A DNA stretch of 64,000 nt from Acidobacteriaceae bacterium (GTDB lineage: Bacteria > Acidobacteriota > Terriglobia > Terriglobales > Acidobacteriaceae), in NCBI GenBank assembly GCA_003134815.1, contig PLCO01000006.1, positions 33,975-97,974 on the forward strand. The letters run 5' to 3'. A program made the translations under genes and the position numbers. Positions 1 to 8,046 of this stretch are shown here, in pieces. Each line of letters starts with the position of its first letter. Within the stretch, counting starts at the first letter, position 1. A model generated the notes under the pieces. It worked only from the letters and a program-made list of their open reading frames with translations, was not told the origin of the DNA and did not search any database.

Positions 1-1
1 T

Positions 2-1075
2 TTACCGCCGTGGGTAGACCGTTCTCTGGCGCCTCAATCTCCTGCTTCGGCCGCATTGGATCCGAGTCTGGAACAGATCGCGGAACGCGGTGGCAACCTT
101 GCATTCTGCATGACGACCGAGCAAGCAGCGACTCTGTTTCCGTCCGCGGCAAGATGGCTCGGCGTTCGGCGCATTATGTCACTGGCGGCCAGCTCGTACC
201 TGGTGGGAATGGTTTGCCCTGGTTTGCACTCCCTCTATAGCGAACTATCGATCGAGACCTGCCCTGATTCAGATGCTCTGGATTTCCTGGCTTACCGGGT
301 GAGCAAGACTTATCCGCGCTTGCGCTTGGTTAAACAAGAGATTGCAGGCGGTGGAATTACGGGAACGGTAACGTGCTTTGTTCGCACTCCACCGGCACAG
401 CAAGCGACGATGGAGAGCCTGGCCGGGCTGGTCGATCCGGCAGAGTTCACTGGGAGCGTGGCGCTGATTGTGGGGGGATCGCGCGGATTAGGTGAGCTGA
501 CCGCCAAACTGATCGCCACGGGCGGCGGGCGCGTCCTGATTACCTGGCAAAGTGGAAGCGAAGATGCGGAAAGGGTCGCCAGGGAGATTCGTTCGGCAGG
601 CGGTGCGTGCGCGACGCTTGCCTACGACGCTCAAAAGCCGGCCGAAGAGCAACTTGCCGGATTGGCGCATGTCCCTACGCACGCATACTATTTCGCGACG
701 CCACCTATCTTTCGTTCTCAAGCGGAACTTTTTTCAAGAGAGCGACTCAAGGAGTTTCTCGCAATATACGTGGAAGGTTTCTGGCAGTTATCGCAGGCAC
801 TTCGCGCTCGTTGTCCCGAGCTATCAATGTTTTACCCATCTTCGGTTGCCGTCGCGGAGCGCCCGCGTGGAATGACCGAATACTCCATGGCCAAAGCTGC
901 CGGAGAGATACTATGTGCCGATATGAATGTATCCTTGGCTCCGATGCGTGTAATTGCAGTCCGTTTGCCACGGCTGCCCACGGACCAGACTGCCTCCGTC
1001 ACCGCAGCGAAATTCGCTGATCCGGTGGATACGATGTTGCCGATCGTGAGGGAGGTACAGTCTTGGCCGAGGTAA
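2..1075 (+). CDS. MaoC-like / short-chain dehydrogenase (ketoreductase) fusion, 5' partial
   Basis: The frame is open to the left edge, so the gene probably begins outside the window; the first in-window start-like codon is TTG at 56. Numbering from that codon, residues ~45-112 resemble a hot-dog MaoC-type dehydratase segment. Residues ~134-335 form an SDR domain with a Rossmann glycine motif GGSRGLG (140-146), a Ser pair (262-263) and the catalytic YSMAK (276-280). Such domains reduce or dehydrate acyl or keto groups with NAD(P)H; the substrate here is unknown. A hexapeptide acyltransferase follows closely, so production or trimming of an acyl group placed on the glycan is possible (inference). 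The SDR assignment is firm, the MaoC half moderate. Confidence 0.75.
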   Translation, partial: LPPWVDRSLAPQSPASAALDPSLEQIAERGGNLAFCMTTEQAATLFPSAARWLGVRRIMSLAASSYLVGMVCPGLHSLYSELSIETCPDSDALDFLAYRVSKTYPRLRLVKQEIAGGGITGTVTCFVRTPPAQQATMESLAGLVDPAEFTGSVALIVGGSRGLGELTAKLIATGGGRVLITWQSGSEDAERVAREIRSAGGACATLAYDAQKPAEEQLAGLAHVPTHAYYFATPPIFRSQAELFSRERLKEFLAIYVEGFWQLSQALRARCPELSMFYPSSVAVAERPRGMTEYSMAKAAGEILCADMNVSLAPMRVIAVRLPRLPTDQTASVTAAKFADPVDTMLPIVREVQSWPR

Positions 1076-1190
1076 TTGGCGCGCCTTCGAGCCTTTTCCA
1101 TCCGTCGACGTCATGCGCCAGGGTCTTCCCGGGATTGCATACCTCGCGGCAGAGAAGACGCGTACACGTGCAAGGGAGAATGGCACACGA

Positions 1191-1733
1191 ATGAAGGAAA
1201 ATCTGCTACGGGGATTCTTGAATAGAATCCTTCAAACGCTCGCTACGAATTTTCCGGGCGGGCAGAATCTGCGTGTTTCACTGCACCGCGCGCGCGGGGT
1301 AAAGATCGGCAAGAATGTTTGGATTAGCTATAACGTTATCCTCGAGACATCCTACCCTTCTCTGGTCACGATTGACGACGACGCGTTTATCGGGATTGGC
1401 GTCATTGTCATTGCCCACTTCAAAGAAGCGCGCAACGGTGTACGGATCGGTAAACGTGTCTTCGTGGGACCGGGGGCGATCATTCTTCCGGATGTGGAAA
1501 TCGGTGACGGCGCCGTGGTCACGGCGGGGAGCGTAGTTACGAACTCGGTGCCTGCAATGACAGTGGTCCAGGGCAACCCTGCAGTCCCCATCGCGACGTG
1601 CGGTGTGCCTCTCTGGCCGGACACTCCTTTGAAGGAGTTCTCCAGGCGGCTCAGGCCGCTGGCTTCCCGCGGGTCGAGTCAAAGAGGGATCGCCGTGGAG
1701 CAGGGCGGACCGGAATCACTGAAGGGATCTTGA
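1191..1733 (+). CDS. Hexapeptide-repeat (left-handed beta-helix) acyltransferase
   Basis: A 180-residue protein of the LbH acyltransferase superfamily, which moves acetyl or other acyl groups from CoA to sugars or antibiotics. Repeating hexapeptides with I/V at every sixth position run from about residue 35 (VKIGKNVWIS) through VRIGKRVFVGPGAIILPDVEIGDGAVVTAGSVV to GNPAVPI, the usual end of the helix. The frame is open back to an ATG at 1113, but I prefer ATG 1191 because an AAGGGAG motif lies 12 bases upstream and family members start near this point. The stop is almost contiguous with the next gene. It probably O- or N-acylates a sugar of the polysaccharide made by this cluster. Confidence 0.85.
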   Translation: MKENLLRGFLNRILQTLATNFPGGQNLRVSLHRARGVKIGKNVWISYNVILETSYPSLVTIDDDAFIGIGVIVIAHFKEARNGVRIGKRVFVGPGAIILPDVEIGDGAVVTAGSVVTNSVPAMTVVQGNPAVPIATCGVPLWPDTPLKEFSRRLRPLASRGSSQRGIAVEQGGPESLKGS

Positions 1734-1735
1734 GC

Positions 1736-3517
1736 TTGAAACTGATTGTGCCGTACATCGGCAAACTGAAGGATCTTGACGCTCGAATTGTAAAGCTCGC
1801 TGAGTTTCTGGGCATTTCTTGCGCAAGCGTCGCACTAGCGCCCGCAATCGATCACGCAGACTTCTTGAAAAAGTCAGTGCCCGATGAGTGTTCCTGTTTC
1901 GCGGCTAACCCCGCAGTGCTGAAAGACTGGCTAGGGTCGCACATATCGGACGAGCTTGTTGCCTTCCTTCTTTCCCGCTTTACACACCTCTTGGTGTACG
2001 GCCTGCGCGGGGATGCATTCGACGCCGAACTGATTTCAGCCTTATCGAAGGGAAGGGTGAAATCAGTCGAGCCTATCGACGGAGAGAATTCCGTCTATAC
2101 AATCGCCGAGGATTCCAAAGATGTCTGCGAAGCATTTGCGGGCCTTTCGTTTGGTCCGGTGAACCCTGTCAACGATCATGTTCTTTCGCCGAGCAACGAT
2201 GGGCACTGCGTTCGCTCAATTATTTCGATTGCCGGTCGGCCCATGATGGCGTCGTTGAAAAGCGACCAATGCACCATCTGGTTGCTGGCTGGTGCCGACG
2301 TTGTTGACATAGATGCCGAGGCCGGAGACGAGCCTTTGTCGAAGTATTTTTCCCGCTTTCTTCCCCATGCGATGGCGCTGCGCGCCATCTTTGGCGAAGA
2401 AAGCTGGCGCCCCGGTGAACAACACGCTTCAGTCATCATCGACGATCCTTTGCTGCAGAGCAGCTACGGGTTTTTGAACTTCGAATCGCTTCTCGGGCTG
2501 ATGAAGGAACACAATTTCTCCACTACGATTGCGTTCATCCCATACAACTACAGGCGAAGCGCAACGAAAATTGCGCGCCTGTTCCGTGACAATTGTGACC
2601 GCTTCTCGCTTTGCTTTCACGGCAACGACCACATGGATGCGGAGTTCGCGTCCGACGATACAGCCAGGTTAAACACTATGCTCCAAATCGCGGAGCGACG
2701 AATGAACTTGCATAAGCAGATAACCGGGGTTGGTTGCGACCGCGTGATGGTTTTTCCGCAAGGGAAATTTTCAGTCCCGGCCATGGCCGTGCTCAAATCG
2801 CGGAACTTCCTGGCCGCCGTAAATACTGTCCCTAAGCCCAGAAATAGCGATGCTCGTCTTAGCTTCGCCGAGATTGCGCAGCCAGCTGTCCTGCGCTACG
2901 GCAGCTTCCCGCTGTTCCTTCGTAAGGACTGTCTCCATACGCAAAGTGCGGACATTGCATTCAACTGTTTCTTCGGAAGGCCCGTTCTGATCGTAGAGCA
3001 TCACGACATTCTCCGAAACTCTCAAATTCTTGCCGACGCTGCAACTAGAATCAATATGGTTGCGTCGGCGATACGTTGGTCGAATCTTGCCACTGCTGTG
3101 AGCGGATCGCTTCTCGCCCGGAGAACATCGGAAGGTGTTCATCAAATCAGGGCTTATTCAGGTACTGTGCGGGTTCATAACGACTCGGGAGCAGTCAAAC
3201 GCTGCTCAGTTGAGTGGAACTGGTCAGGTAAGCAGGAAAGTCTCGACGGTCACGTGCTTGAAGATGGTATGCCCAGCACAAGTTACGTTGCCGATAGCGC
3301 GGGTACTCAAGTCTTGGTAGACCTGCCGCCACATAGTTCGCGAACATTGTCTCTAACTCATCAGAATCTCTACGGCAGCCTCAAAAGCATCGGAATGCGG
3401 CAAAGTGCCAGAGCTTTCCTGCGCAGAAGGCTCTCGGAAGTTCGCGACAACTACCTCAGTAAGAGCCCGCGCGTCCTGGCTGCGGCCAAGACTCTGCAAC
3501 AGCGTCTTCCACATTGA
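1736..3517 (+). CDS. Polysaccharide deacetylase-like (NodB-fold) protein
   Basis: A 593-residue protein. The frame is open from 1598, but that would overlap the acyltransferase by 136 bases. A TTG at 1736, two bases after the upstream stop and 8 bases after GAAGGGA, gives the natural N-terminus (MKLIVPYIGK). The central region (about 230-400) resembles a NodB/polysaccharide-deacetylase barrel: an Asp pair in VIIDDP (236-237), a metal-site-like CFHGNDH (293-299) and an FPQGKFS motif near 340. The N-terminal ~200 residues and the C-terminal ~150, predicted beta-rich, are not recognised. Deacetylases of this fold remove N- or O-acetyl groups from polysaccharides, but the divergent motifs leave the reaction uncertain. 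There is no signal peptide, so cytoplasmic action is likely. Confidence 0.65.
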   Translation: MKLIVPYIGKLKDLDARIVKLAEFLGISCASVALAPAIDHADFLKKSVPDECSCFAANPAVLKDWLGSHISDELVAFLLSRFTHLLVYGLRGDAFDAELISALSKGRVKSVEPIDGENSVYTIAEDSKDVCEAFAGLSFGPVNPVNDHVLSPSNDGHCVRSIISIAGRPMMASLKSDQCTIWLLAGADVVDIDAEAGDEPLSKYFSRFLPHAMALRAIFGEESWRPGEQHASVIIDDPLLQSSYGFLNFESLLGLMKEHNFSTTIAFIPYNYRRSATKIARLFRDNCDRFSLCFHGNDHMDAEFASDDTARLNTMLQIAERRMNLHKQITGVGCDRVMVFPQGKFSVPAMAVLKSRNFLAAVNTVPKPRNSDARLSFAEIAQPAVLRYGSFPLFLRKDCLHTQSADIAFNCFFGRPVLIVEHHDILRNSQILADAATRINMVASAIRWSNLATAVSGSLLARRTSEGVHQIRAYSGTVRVHNDSGAVKRCSVEWNWSGKQESLDGHVLEDGMPSTSYVADSAGTQVLVDLPPHSSRTLSLTHQNLYGSLKSIGMRQSARAFLRRRLSEVRDNYLSKSPRVLAAAKTLQQRLPH

Positions 3518-3572
3518 GAGAGGCAACAGCAGTGCGTGTTTTCCGGATTCGACAAGCAACCAATTTACGCGG

Positions 3573-4811
3573 ATGTCTTCTGTGACCAAGAGAGTTCTCA
3601 TTATCGTTGAGAATGATGCCGTTCCCTTTGATCCACGCGTGTGGAAGGAAGCGCTTGCCTTGCACGCGGCGGGCTACGAGGTCCGGGTCCTATCTCCAAA
3701 GGACAAAGGATATGAACGAGGCTATGAATTTCGGGACGGCATTCATATCTACAGGCACCCCATTCCCGAAGCAGGAGATAGCGCGCTAGGGTACGTCTGG
3801 GAATATGGATGCGCATTGTTTTGGGAGTTTCTGTACTCCTGGTGGATCTACCTGCGCCATGGCTTCGATGTTATCCAGGGCTGCAATCCGCCGGATGACA
3901 TTTTCTTAGTCGCCTTGATGTTCAGACCATTTGGGGTCAGATTCATCTTCGACCACCACGACGTGAACCCGGAGTTGTATCTTGCGAAATACGAGAGGAG
4001 AGATTTCTTCTATCGACTTCTGGGGTGGTTGGAAAAGATGACCTTCCGTTTCTGTGACGTGGCAATGTCGACAAACGAGAGTTACAAACAGATCGCCCTA
4101 ACTCGAGGCGCCATGCAGGACGAAGATGTATTTGTCGTCCGCAATGGGCCCGATCCAGAGATATTCAAGGCGGTTCCGCCAAATCCGGTGCACAGGCGCG
4201 GCAAGCGGTATCTGGTCGGCTATGTGGGCAACATGAGTACGCAGGATGGCTTGGACATTCTCCTTGATTCCGCGTTAGAGCTTAAAAAGCAGGGTCGTAA
4301 TGATGTGCACTTCACCTGCGTCGGAGGCGGACCTGGACTGCCGAGCCTTCGCAAGATGACAGAGGAAATGAATCTTGGCGATATGGTGACATTCACCGGA
4401 CGAATTCCCGACGCTGAATTGCTTGAGATCCTTTCAACCGCGGATGTTTGTGTCAATCCGGATCGGCCCTGCACGATGAATAGCATGTCCACCATGATCA
4501 AGATCATGGAATACATGACACTGGGCAAGCCGATTGTTCAATTCGAAGGCGTAGAAGGCAGGTTCAGCGCTCAAGGCTCCTCGCTATACAGCGATGGTGA
4601 TGGCAACATAGCGCGGGATTTCGCCGATAAGATCGCCTGGCTACTTGACCGGCCGGATGAGAGAAAGCAAATGGGCGAGCTCGGACACCGACGAGTCGAA
4701 GAGCAATTGGCGTGGGAGCATTCCGTTCCGAGTCTTCTGGCAGCCTATGAAAGGGCATTCAGCAAAGTGCGCGGAAAACGAGCGCTGCAGACTGACGTTG
4801 CCGGCTCGTGA
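3573..4811 (+). CDS. Family 4 glycosyltransferase (GT-B fold)
   Basis: A 412-residue retaining glycosyltransferase of the GT4 type. The N-terminal half begins with a Rossmann strand (KRVLIIVEND) followed by the acceptor-side motifs DPRVWKEA and FDHHDVNPELY. The C-terminal half carries the donor domain (YLVGYVGNMSTQDGLDILL, FTGRIPDAEL, KIMEYMTLGKPIVQFE). The reading frame extends upstream to 3405, inside the previous gene, but ATG 3573 matches the family N-terminus. The stop overlaps the GTG start of the next gene (GTGA), indicating translational coupling. It should transfer a sugar to the growing lipid-linked repeat unit on the cytoplasmic face; donor and acceptor cannot be read from sequence. 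Confidence 0.88.
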   Translation: MSSVTKRVLIIVENDAVPFDPRVWKEALALHAAGYEVRVLSPKDKGYERGYEFRDGIHIYRHPIPEAGDSALGYVWEYGCALFWEFLYSWWIYLRHGFDVIQGCNPPDDIFLVALMFRPFGVRFIFDHHDVNPELYLAKYERRDFFYRLLGWLEKMTFRFCDVAMSTNESYKQIALTRGAMQDEDVFVVRNGPDPEIFKAVPPNPVHRRGKRYLVGYVGNMSTQDGLDILLDSALELKKQGRNDVHFTCVGGGPGLPSLRKMTEEMNLGDMVTFTGRIPDAELLEILSTADVCVNPDRPCTMNSMSTMIKIMEYMTLGKPIVQFEGVEGRFSAQGSSLYSDGDGNIARDFADKIAWLLDRPDERKQMGELGHRRVEEQLAWEHSVPSLLAAYERAFSKVRGKRALQTDVAGS

Positions 4812-6751
4812 CGATGAAGCCGCCCACCACCAGCTTGAAGTATCGGCCGGATATTGATGGTCTCAGGGCCGTCGCCGTTTTAAGCGTGCTTGCGTTTCAT
4901 TTAGGTATTGCAAAAACGACGGGGGGGTTTGTTGGGGTTGATGTTTTCTTTGTTATCTCCGGCTACCTTATCAGCTCCATTGTCTTCTCTGAGATTGCGG
5001 CTTCACGGTTCTCGATAGTCGCCTTTTATGAGCGGCGCATTCGACGCATCTTTCCCGCTCTTTTCGCGATGTTGGCCGTATCTACGATTTTCGCGTTTGT
5101 TTATCTTTTCCCAAATGAACTTATCGACTACAGTAAGTCGATGCTTGCGGCTACCGCTTCCGGTTCTAACTTCTATTTCTGGCGGCATTCCGGTTATTTC
5201 GATTCACCGACGTCTCAGCCGCTACTGCATACGTGGTCGCTGGCGGTGGAAGAGCAGTTCTATATCACATTTCCGCTCTTCCTTGTGTTTGTTCGCAGGC
5301 TCTTTCCAAGACGGCTAAAAGTTGCGGTGGTGATTCTGTTTTGTGTGTCTCTCGCGGCTAGTGTGATCGTCGTCTCGCGTAATGAGCAAACAGCGTTTTA
5401 TATGCCTTACACCCGGGCATGGGAACTCTTAGCGGGCACTATTCTTTCGTTGGAAATTATTCCGTACACAAAATCGGTATGGCTGCGAAACCTGGGGTCG
5501 TTTGCGGGCATCGCGCTCATTGCATATTCAGTCGTGACTTATACGGAGCAAACGCGCTTTCCCGGCTTCAGCGCCTTGGCGCCATGTATTGGTTCAGCTC
5601 TCGTTATTTGGGTAGGGGGCTCCGGGTCCTCTCTGGTCGGTTCGGTACTGTCCTGGCGCCCAGTCGTCTTCATTGGGCTGATCTCCTACTCTCTCTATCT
5701 GTGGCACTGGCCCATCATCGTTTTGCGCCATATGGGGGTTCTTTTCGGCGTTGGTCTCGCCACTTCGCTGGGTCACGCGGCTCTGCTTTCCTCTCATCGG
5801 TTTGACATGGCGGCTGAGATCGCCATTTCATTCGCCCTTGCGGTTCTCTCCTGGCGTTTTGTCGAGCGGCCATTCCGAATAGGTCGCATGCGCTTAAGCG
5901 GACGGCCGCTATTCGCGCTGGCCGGCGCGGCGATGCTAGTCTTTATCGTTGTTTCGTCCTGCACCATACTCGCTGGTGGATTTAAGGGGCGCTTTCCAGC
6001 CGACGCAGTCGCGATTGCGTCGGGCATGGAGGGCAGTCAAGGGACGGGAACCGATCGGCTTGGGGTCTGCTTTATTCTCCCCGAGAATTCTTTTGAGAAA
6101 TACAACCGCGATCTGTGTCTGCGGGAAGATAGTCACAAGAAGAATTATCTTTTGCTGGGCGATAGCCACTCCGCAATGCTTTGGTCGGCGCTCGAATCCT
6201 CTCTTCAGGATGCAAACGTGATGCAGGCGAGTGCCGCTGCATGCGAGCCATCTCTCAACCCCACAGGTACTCCCAGCTGCCGGCAGATGATGGCCTACAT
6301 TTTTCAGACCTATCTGCCGACCCATCCGATCCAGGGCATGTTTGTTGTAGGGCGTTGGGAAGATAAAGATATGGATGCGCTTGGAGGAGTAATCGCCTGG
6401 GCCAGGCTGCGTGGGTTGCCAGTGACGGTGATTGGTCCCGTGCCGGAGTACGATGGCCCTCTGCCCAGGCTGCTCGCCTACTCCATTGCCTGGAATCAGC
6501 CGGGCTTGGTCAGTCATCATCTCGTTCCGGGCGGTGCGTTGATGGATGCAAAGATGCAAAGCATGGCCGCCAACATCTGGCATGTGCCCTACATCTCGCT
6601 CTATCGTGAAATTTGCGGCGGACATGGCTGTGCGGAATTTGCCGATGCCGCACATACGGTGCCAATGATGGGCGATACAGACCACCTTACAAAGTTAGGC
6701 GCTCTTGTCGTTGTTCGGGACCTCGTGGCAAAGGGAGAATTGAGCGAGTAG
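4808..6751 (+). CDS. Acyltransferase-3 family O-acetylase with C-terminal SGNH domain
   Basis: A 647-residue membrane protein of the OafA/YrhL type. Residues ~10-375 form the Acyl_transf_3 domain, with the N-terminal signature DGLRAVAVLSVLAFH, FFVISGYL and about ten hydrophobic segments. The C-terminal ~220 residues form an SGNH hydrolase-like domain: GDSH at 451-454 (block I) and D623-x-x-H626 (block V) supply Ser, Asp and His. Proteins with this layout bring acetyl groups across the inner membrane and attach them to sugars of O-antigen, capsule or peptidoglycan. The start is GTG 4808 overlapping the upstream stop; ATG 4814 is an alternative. It very likely O-acetylates the polysaccharide of this locus. 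Confidence 0.92.
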   Translation: MTMKPPTTSLKYRPDIDGLRAVAVLSVLAFHLGIAKTTGGFVGVDVFFVISGYLISSIVFSEIAASRFSIVAFYERRIRRIFPALFAMLAVSTIFAFVYLFPNELIDYSKSMLAATASGSNFYFWRHSGYFDSPTSQPLLHTWSLAVEEQFYITFPLFLVFVRRLFPRRLKVAVVILFCVSLAASVIVVSRNEQTAFYMPYTRAWELLAGTILSLEIIPYTKSVWLRNLGSFAGIALIAYSVVTYTEQTRFPGFSALAPCIGSALVIWVGGSGSSLVGSVLSWRPVVFIGLISYSLYLWHWPIIVLRHMGVLFGVGLATSLGHAALLSSHRFDMAAEIAISFALAVLSWRFVERPFRIGRMRLSGRPLFALAGAAMLVFIVVSSCTILAGGFKGRFPADAVAIASGMEGSQGTGTDRLGVCFILPENSFEKYNRDLCLREDSHKKNYLLLGDSHSAMLWSALESSLQDANVMQASAAACEPSLNPTGTPSCRQMMAYIFQTYLPTHPIQGMFVVGRWEDKDMDALGGVIAWARLRGLPVTVIGPVPEYDGPLPRLLAYSIAWNQPGLVSHHLVPGGALMDAKMQSMAANIWHVPYISLYREICGGHGCAEFADAAHTVPMMGDTDHLTKLGALVVVRDLVAKGELSE

Positions 6752-6883
6752 GGCAGTTGGCCGGACAAATCAGCCAAGAGTTAATCGTGAGCGGAGGCAA
6801 TCGGGGAAGAGTGGCTCGCAGTTGAAAAGCAGTAGGACGACTACGGTGGACGGCGCTAAGCAGGTCAAGGAGAGAGATCTCAG

Positions 6884-7717
6884 ATGAATGACACGATACG
6901 AAGATTCCTGTTTGCGAATGGCCTGTCGCGACAGATCTACTGCGCGGTGCGGCAGGCGTACCATACCCGGATGTATGAAAGAGGAGCGGGGCGATATTTC
7001 CTGAACGCCGACGAAGTGAAGAATGCCCTTCACGCAAACGGGGAGACTACTCCGGTTGATCTCCACACAAAGGACGGCCTTACCATCACAATCAGGCGGA
7101 ATTTTGGCGATGCGATGACCATCGCTGAAATTTTTCTGGACGATTGTTATGCCCACAACCTGAAACTTCCTCCAAACCCCGTCGTAATAGATGTAGGCGG
7201 CTTTGTTGGGGACTTTTCCTTGTACGCGGTGAAGCGCCTTAACGCGCGCAGGGTGATCGTTTGCGAGCCCTCGCTGCGGAATTGGACACTCCTCCTCAAG
7301 AACATTGCCAACAACGGCTATGAAGGCCGTATCGAGCCCGTGAACAAGGCGGTTACGGATGGCGGGGACGTGATGATGAATATTGATGCTCCCGACGAAG
7401 CCCAATGTATGGTCTCCGCTTACTTTCCAAGCGAGCAACCATTGAGCTCCGTCTCCGGGATTTCCCTAGGGCAGCTCCTCAAGGACCACGATGTCGAGAG
7501 CGTCGATCTATTGAAGATAGACTGCGAGGGCGGAGAATATTTAATTCTCGAGAGCACCCCGACCGATGTGCTGAGTCGCGTCCGGAATATCGTTTTTGAG
7601 TATCACGATAATATCGACGGGAGCTGGGAAAGGTTAAGAGGGGTAAAGCAACGACTTCGCCGGGAAGGATATGCTCTCCGCACGCGCAAGGGTCTCGTAT
7701 CGGCCCGGCGGTCGTAA
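6884..7717 (+). CDS. FkbM-family methyltransferase
   Basis: A 277-residue SAM-dependent methyltransferase of the FkbM family. The SAM-binding motif I is PVVIDVGGFVGDFSLYA (residues ~98-114), followed by an acidic motif II (VIVCEPSLRNW). The family hallmark LLKIDCEGGEYLILE lies near 208-222 and FEYHD near 236. FkbM proteins O-methylate hydroxyls of macrolides and surface glycans. An AAGGAGAGA ribosome site lies a few bases before ATG 6884, which fixes the start. It follows the O-acetylase by 132 bases and is probably the last gene of the first transcriptional block, since a 330-base gap follows. The likely role is capping or decorating the polysaccharide by methylation. Confidence 0.88.
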   Translation: MNDTIRRFLFANGLSRQIYCAVRQAYHTRMYERGAGRYFLNADEVKNALHANGETTPVDLHTKDGLTITIRRNFGDAMTIAEIFLDDCYAHNLKLPPNPVVIDVGGFVGDFSLYAVKRLNARRVIVCEPSLRNWTLLLKNIANNGYEGRIEPVNKAVTDGGDVMMNIDAPDEAQCMVSAYFPSEQPLSSVSGISLGQLLKDHDVESVDLLKIDCEGGEYLILESTPTDVLSRVRNIVFEYHDNIDGSWERLRGVKQRLRREGYALRTRKGLVSARRS

Positions 7718-8046
7718 GGTTGTCGGGTCGGGTAGTTCAATTCCGAAGAGAGGCGCCGGATACCGCCGAGTTCCTCGCTGAATTTAGCCTTATCTGAGAA
7801 TGCTCTTAAGGAGAGTGACGTGTTGTTTGGAACGTCGGGTGCCTGTAACTCGTCGAACATTCAGATTTCTTAGGCCAATGCGGGAATTTCTTCCGTATTT
7901 CGACACAGATTTGAAAGAACTTAGGAGCATTACTTCCAGTTGTTTGTAAATGTAACTTTGGTCACCATTGGTTGTTACGAATCGGTCATTTTCTGCTAAA
8001 ATCGCTAAACGGTCCTCTAATTTAAGGCCTTACCAAGGAACACTCG
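7718..8046. other. Intergenic region upstream of the secreted beta-helix gene
   Basis: No coding frame here is convincing. It holds an imperfect dyad (GTAAC at 7952-7956 and GTTAC at 7974-7978 flanking GGTCACC at 7960-7966) and AT-rich sequence near its right end that could carry the promoter of the next gene. Confidence 0.5.
7972..8002 (+). promoter_or_regulatory. Possible sigma-70-like promoter for the beta-helix gene
   Basis: TTGTTA (7972-7977) and TAAAAT (7997-8002) resemble -35 and -10 boxes, but the 19-base spacer is long. The -10 box ends 44 bases before ATG 8047. The -35 box overlaps the right half of the GTAAC/GTTAC dyad, so an operator there is conceivable. Weak prediction. Confidence 0.25.

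Noticed and set aside
5936..6685. A 249-codon minus-strand frame opposite the SGNH domain
   Set aside because: The plus strand has GDSH and D-x-x-H in register with a full acyltransferase-3 protein; the opposite frame is His-rich nonsense.
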